Part shown: positions 6,209 to 6,249 of the stretch, in pieces
How positions within the stretch are numbered: position 1 is the stretch's first letter
Layout of the letters: each line of letters opens with the position of its first letter
NCBI GenBank assembly: GCA_010031845.1
Contig: RGYX01000055.1
Location: forward strand, 1 to 6,249
Length of the DNA: 6,249 bases
Source of the DNA: Verrucomicrobiota bacterium
GTDB lineage: Bacteria > Verrucomicrobiota > Verrucomicrobiia > Methylacidiphilales > Verrucolacustridaceae
Direction: 5' to 3'
Made by a program: the position numbers and the translations under genes
Notes under the pieces: generated by a model
Told to the model about the DNA's origin: nothing
The model's database searches: none
The model's input: the letters and a program-made list of their open reading frames with translations, nothing else

Positions 6209-6249
6209 TTATTTGGACTGCTTGTCCTCGATGTATTTCACGACATCGC
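6209..6249 (-). CDS. acpP: Acyl carrier protein, C-terminal 12 residues only
   Basis: ACP carries the growing acyl chain on a phosphopantetheine arm and serves FabH, FabF and PlsX. Only the end is inside the window: the residues DVVKYIEDKQSK followed by TAA at 6211-6209. This matches the last helix of bacterial ACPs (typically like V.YIE...). The modified Ser and the DSL motif lie outside. The call rests on the short tail plus its place directly before fabF, the usual acpP-fabF order, and a strong terminator after it. Confidence 0.88.
   Translation of the reverse strand, partial: DVVKYIEDKQSK

Noticed and set aside
1..6249. Mobile elements, CRISPR arrays, tRNA genes, toxin-antitoxin or defence genes
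   Set aside because: No repeat array, transposase, cloverleaf-like sequence or small gene pair is visible; the window is filled by housekeeping genes.

Overview
The window is a GC-rich, tightly packed block of bacterial housekeeping genes, all on the minus strand, so transcription runs from the right edge to the left. It joins fatty-acid and phospholipid synthesis (acpP, fabF, plsX, fabH), coenzyme A synthesis (coaD) and translation (rpmE, prfA, prmC, rpmF, with yceD). There are no tRNA or rRNA genes, mobile elements or CRISPR arrays. The organism cannot be named from this alone. The rpmE-prfA-prmC run, the NLPY form of the PrmC motif and the Ala/Lys-rich tail on L31 fit the PVC group, probably Verrucomicrobiota. 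That is an inference from memory of the families, not a search.

Layout in the direction of transcription: the last 12 codons of acpP (6249-6209); a strong intrinsic terminator (6194-6156); fabF (6144-4900); rpmE (4888-4649); a second terminator-like hairpin (4628-4600); then a compact run of prfA (4585-3503), prmC (3506-2702), coaD (2657-2166), yceD (2169-1705), rpmF (1700-1515), plsX (1483-462) and fabH (478 to the left edge, incomplete). Several junctions overlap: prfA/prmC and coaD/yceD share ATGA, and plsX/fabH overlap by 17 bases. No intergenic stretch is longer than about 65 bases.

The genes fit together functionally. CoaD makes dephospho-CoA, the precursor of CoA and so of the phosphopantetheine arm on ACP. 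FabH starts acyl chains on ACP and FabF elongates them. PlsX moves finished chains from ACP to phosphate for phospholipid synthesis. RF1 (prfA) and its methyltransferase PrmC work together in translation termination, and L31 and L32 are large-subunit proteins. The block resembles the widespread yceD-rpmF-plsX-fabH-fabD-fabG-acpP-fabF cluster, but with acpP-fabF moved upstream and rpmE-prfA-prmC-coaD placed between.

The main oddities are reading-frame lesions. plsX lacks about 19 bases in the middle, which breaks its frame. prmC has its start codon in one frame and its body in another, and it also looks short by about seven residues in the linker before the SAM-binding motif. Other genes look intact. 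Local assembly errors or real small deletions both fit. Other points worth attention are two terminator-like hairpins lying 11-14 bases before a start codon, and pyrimidine-rich leaders without a Shine-Dalgarno sequence before several starts. I do not see a new biological system here.
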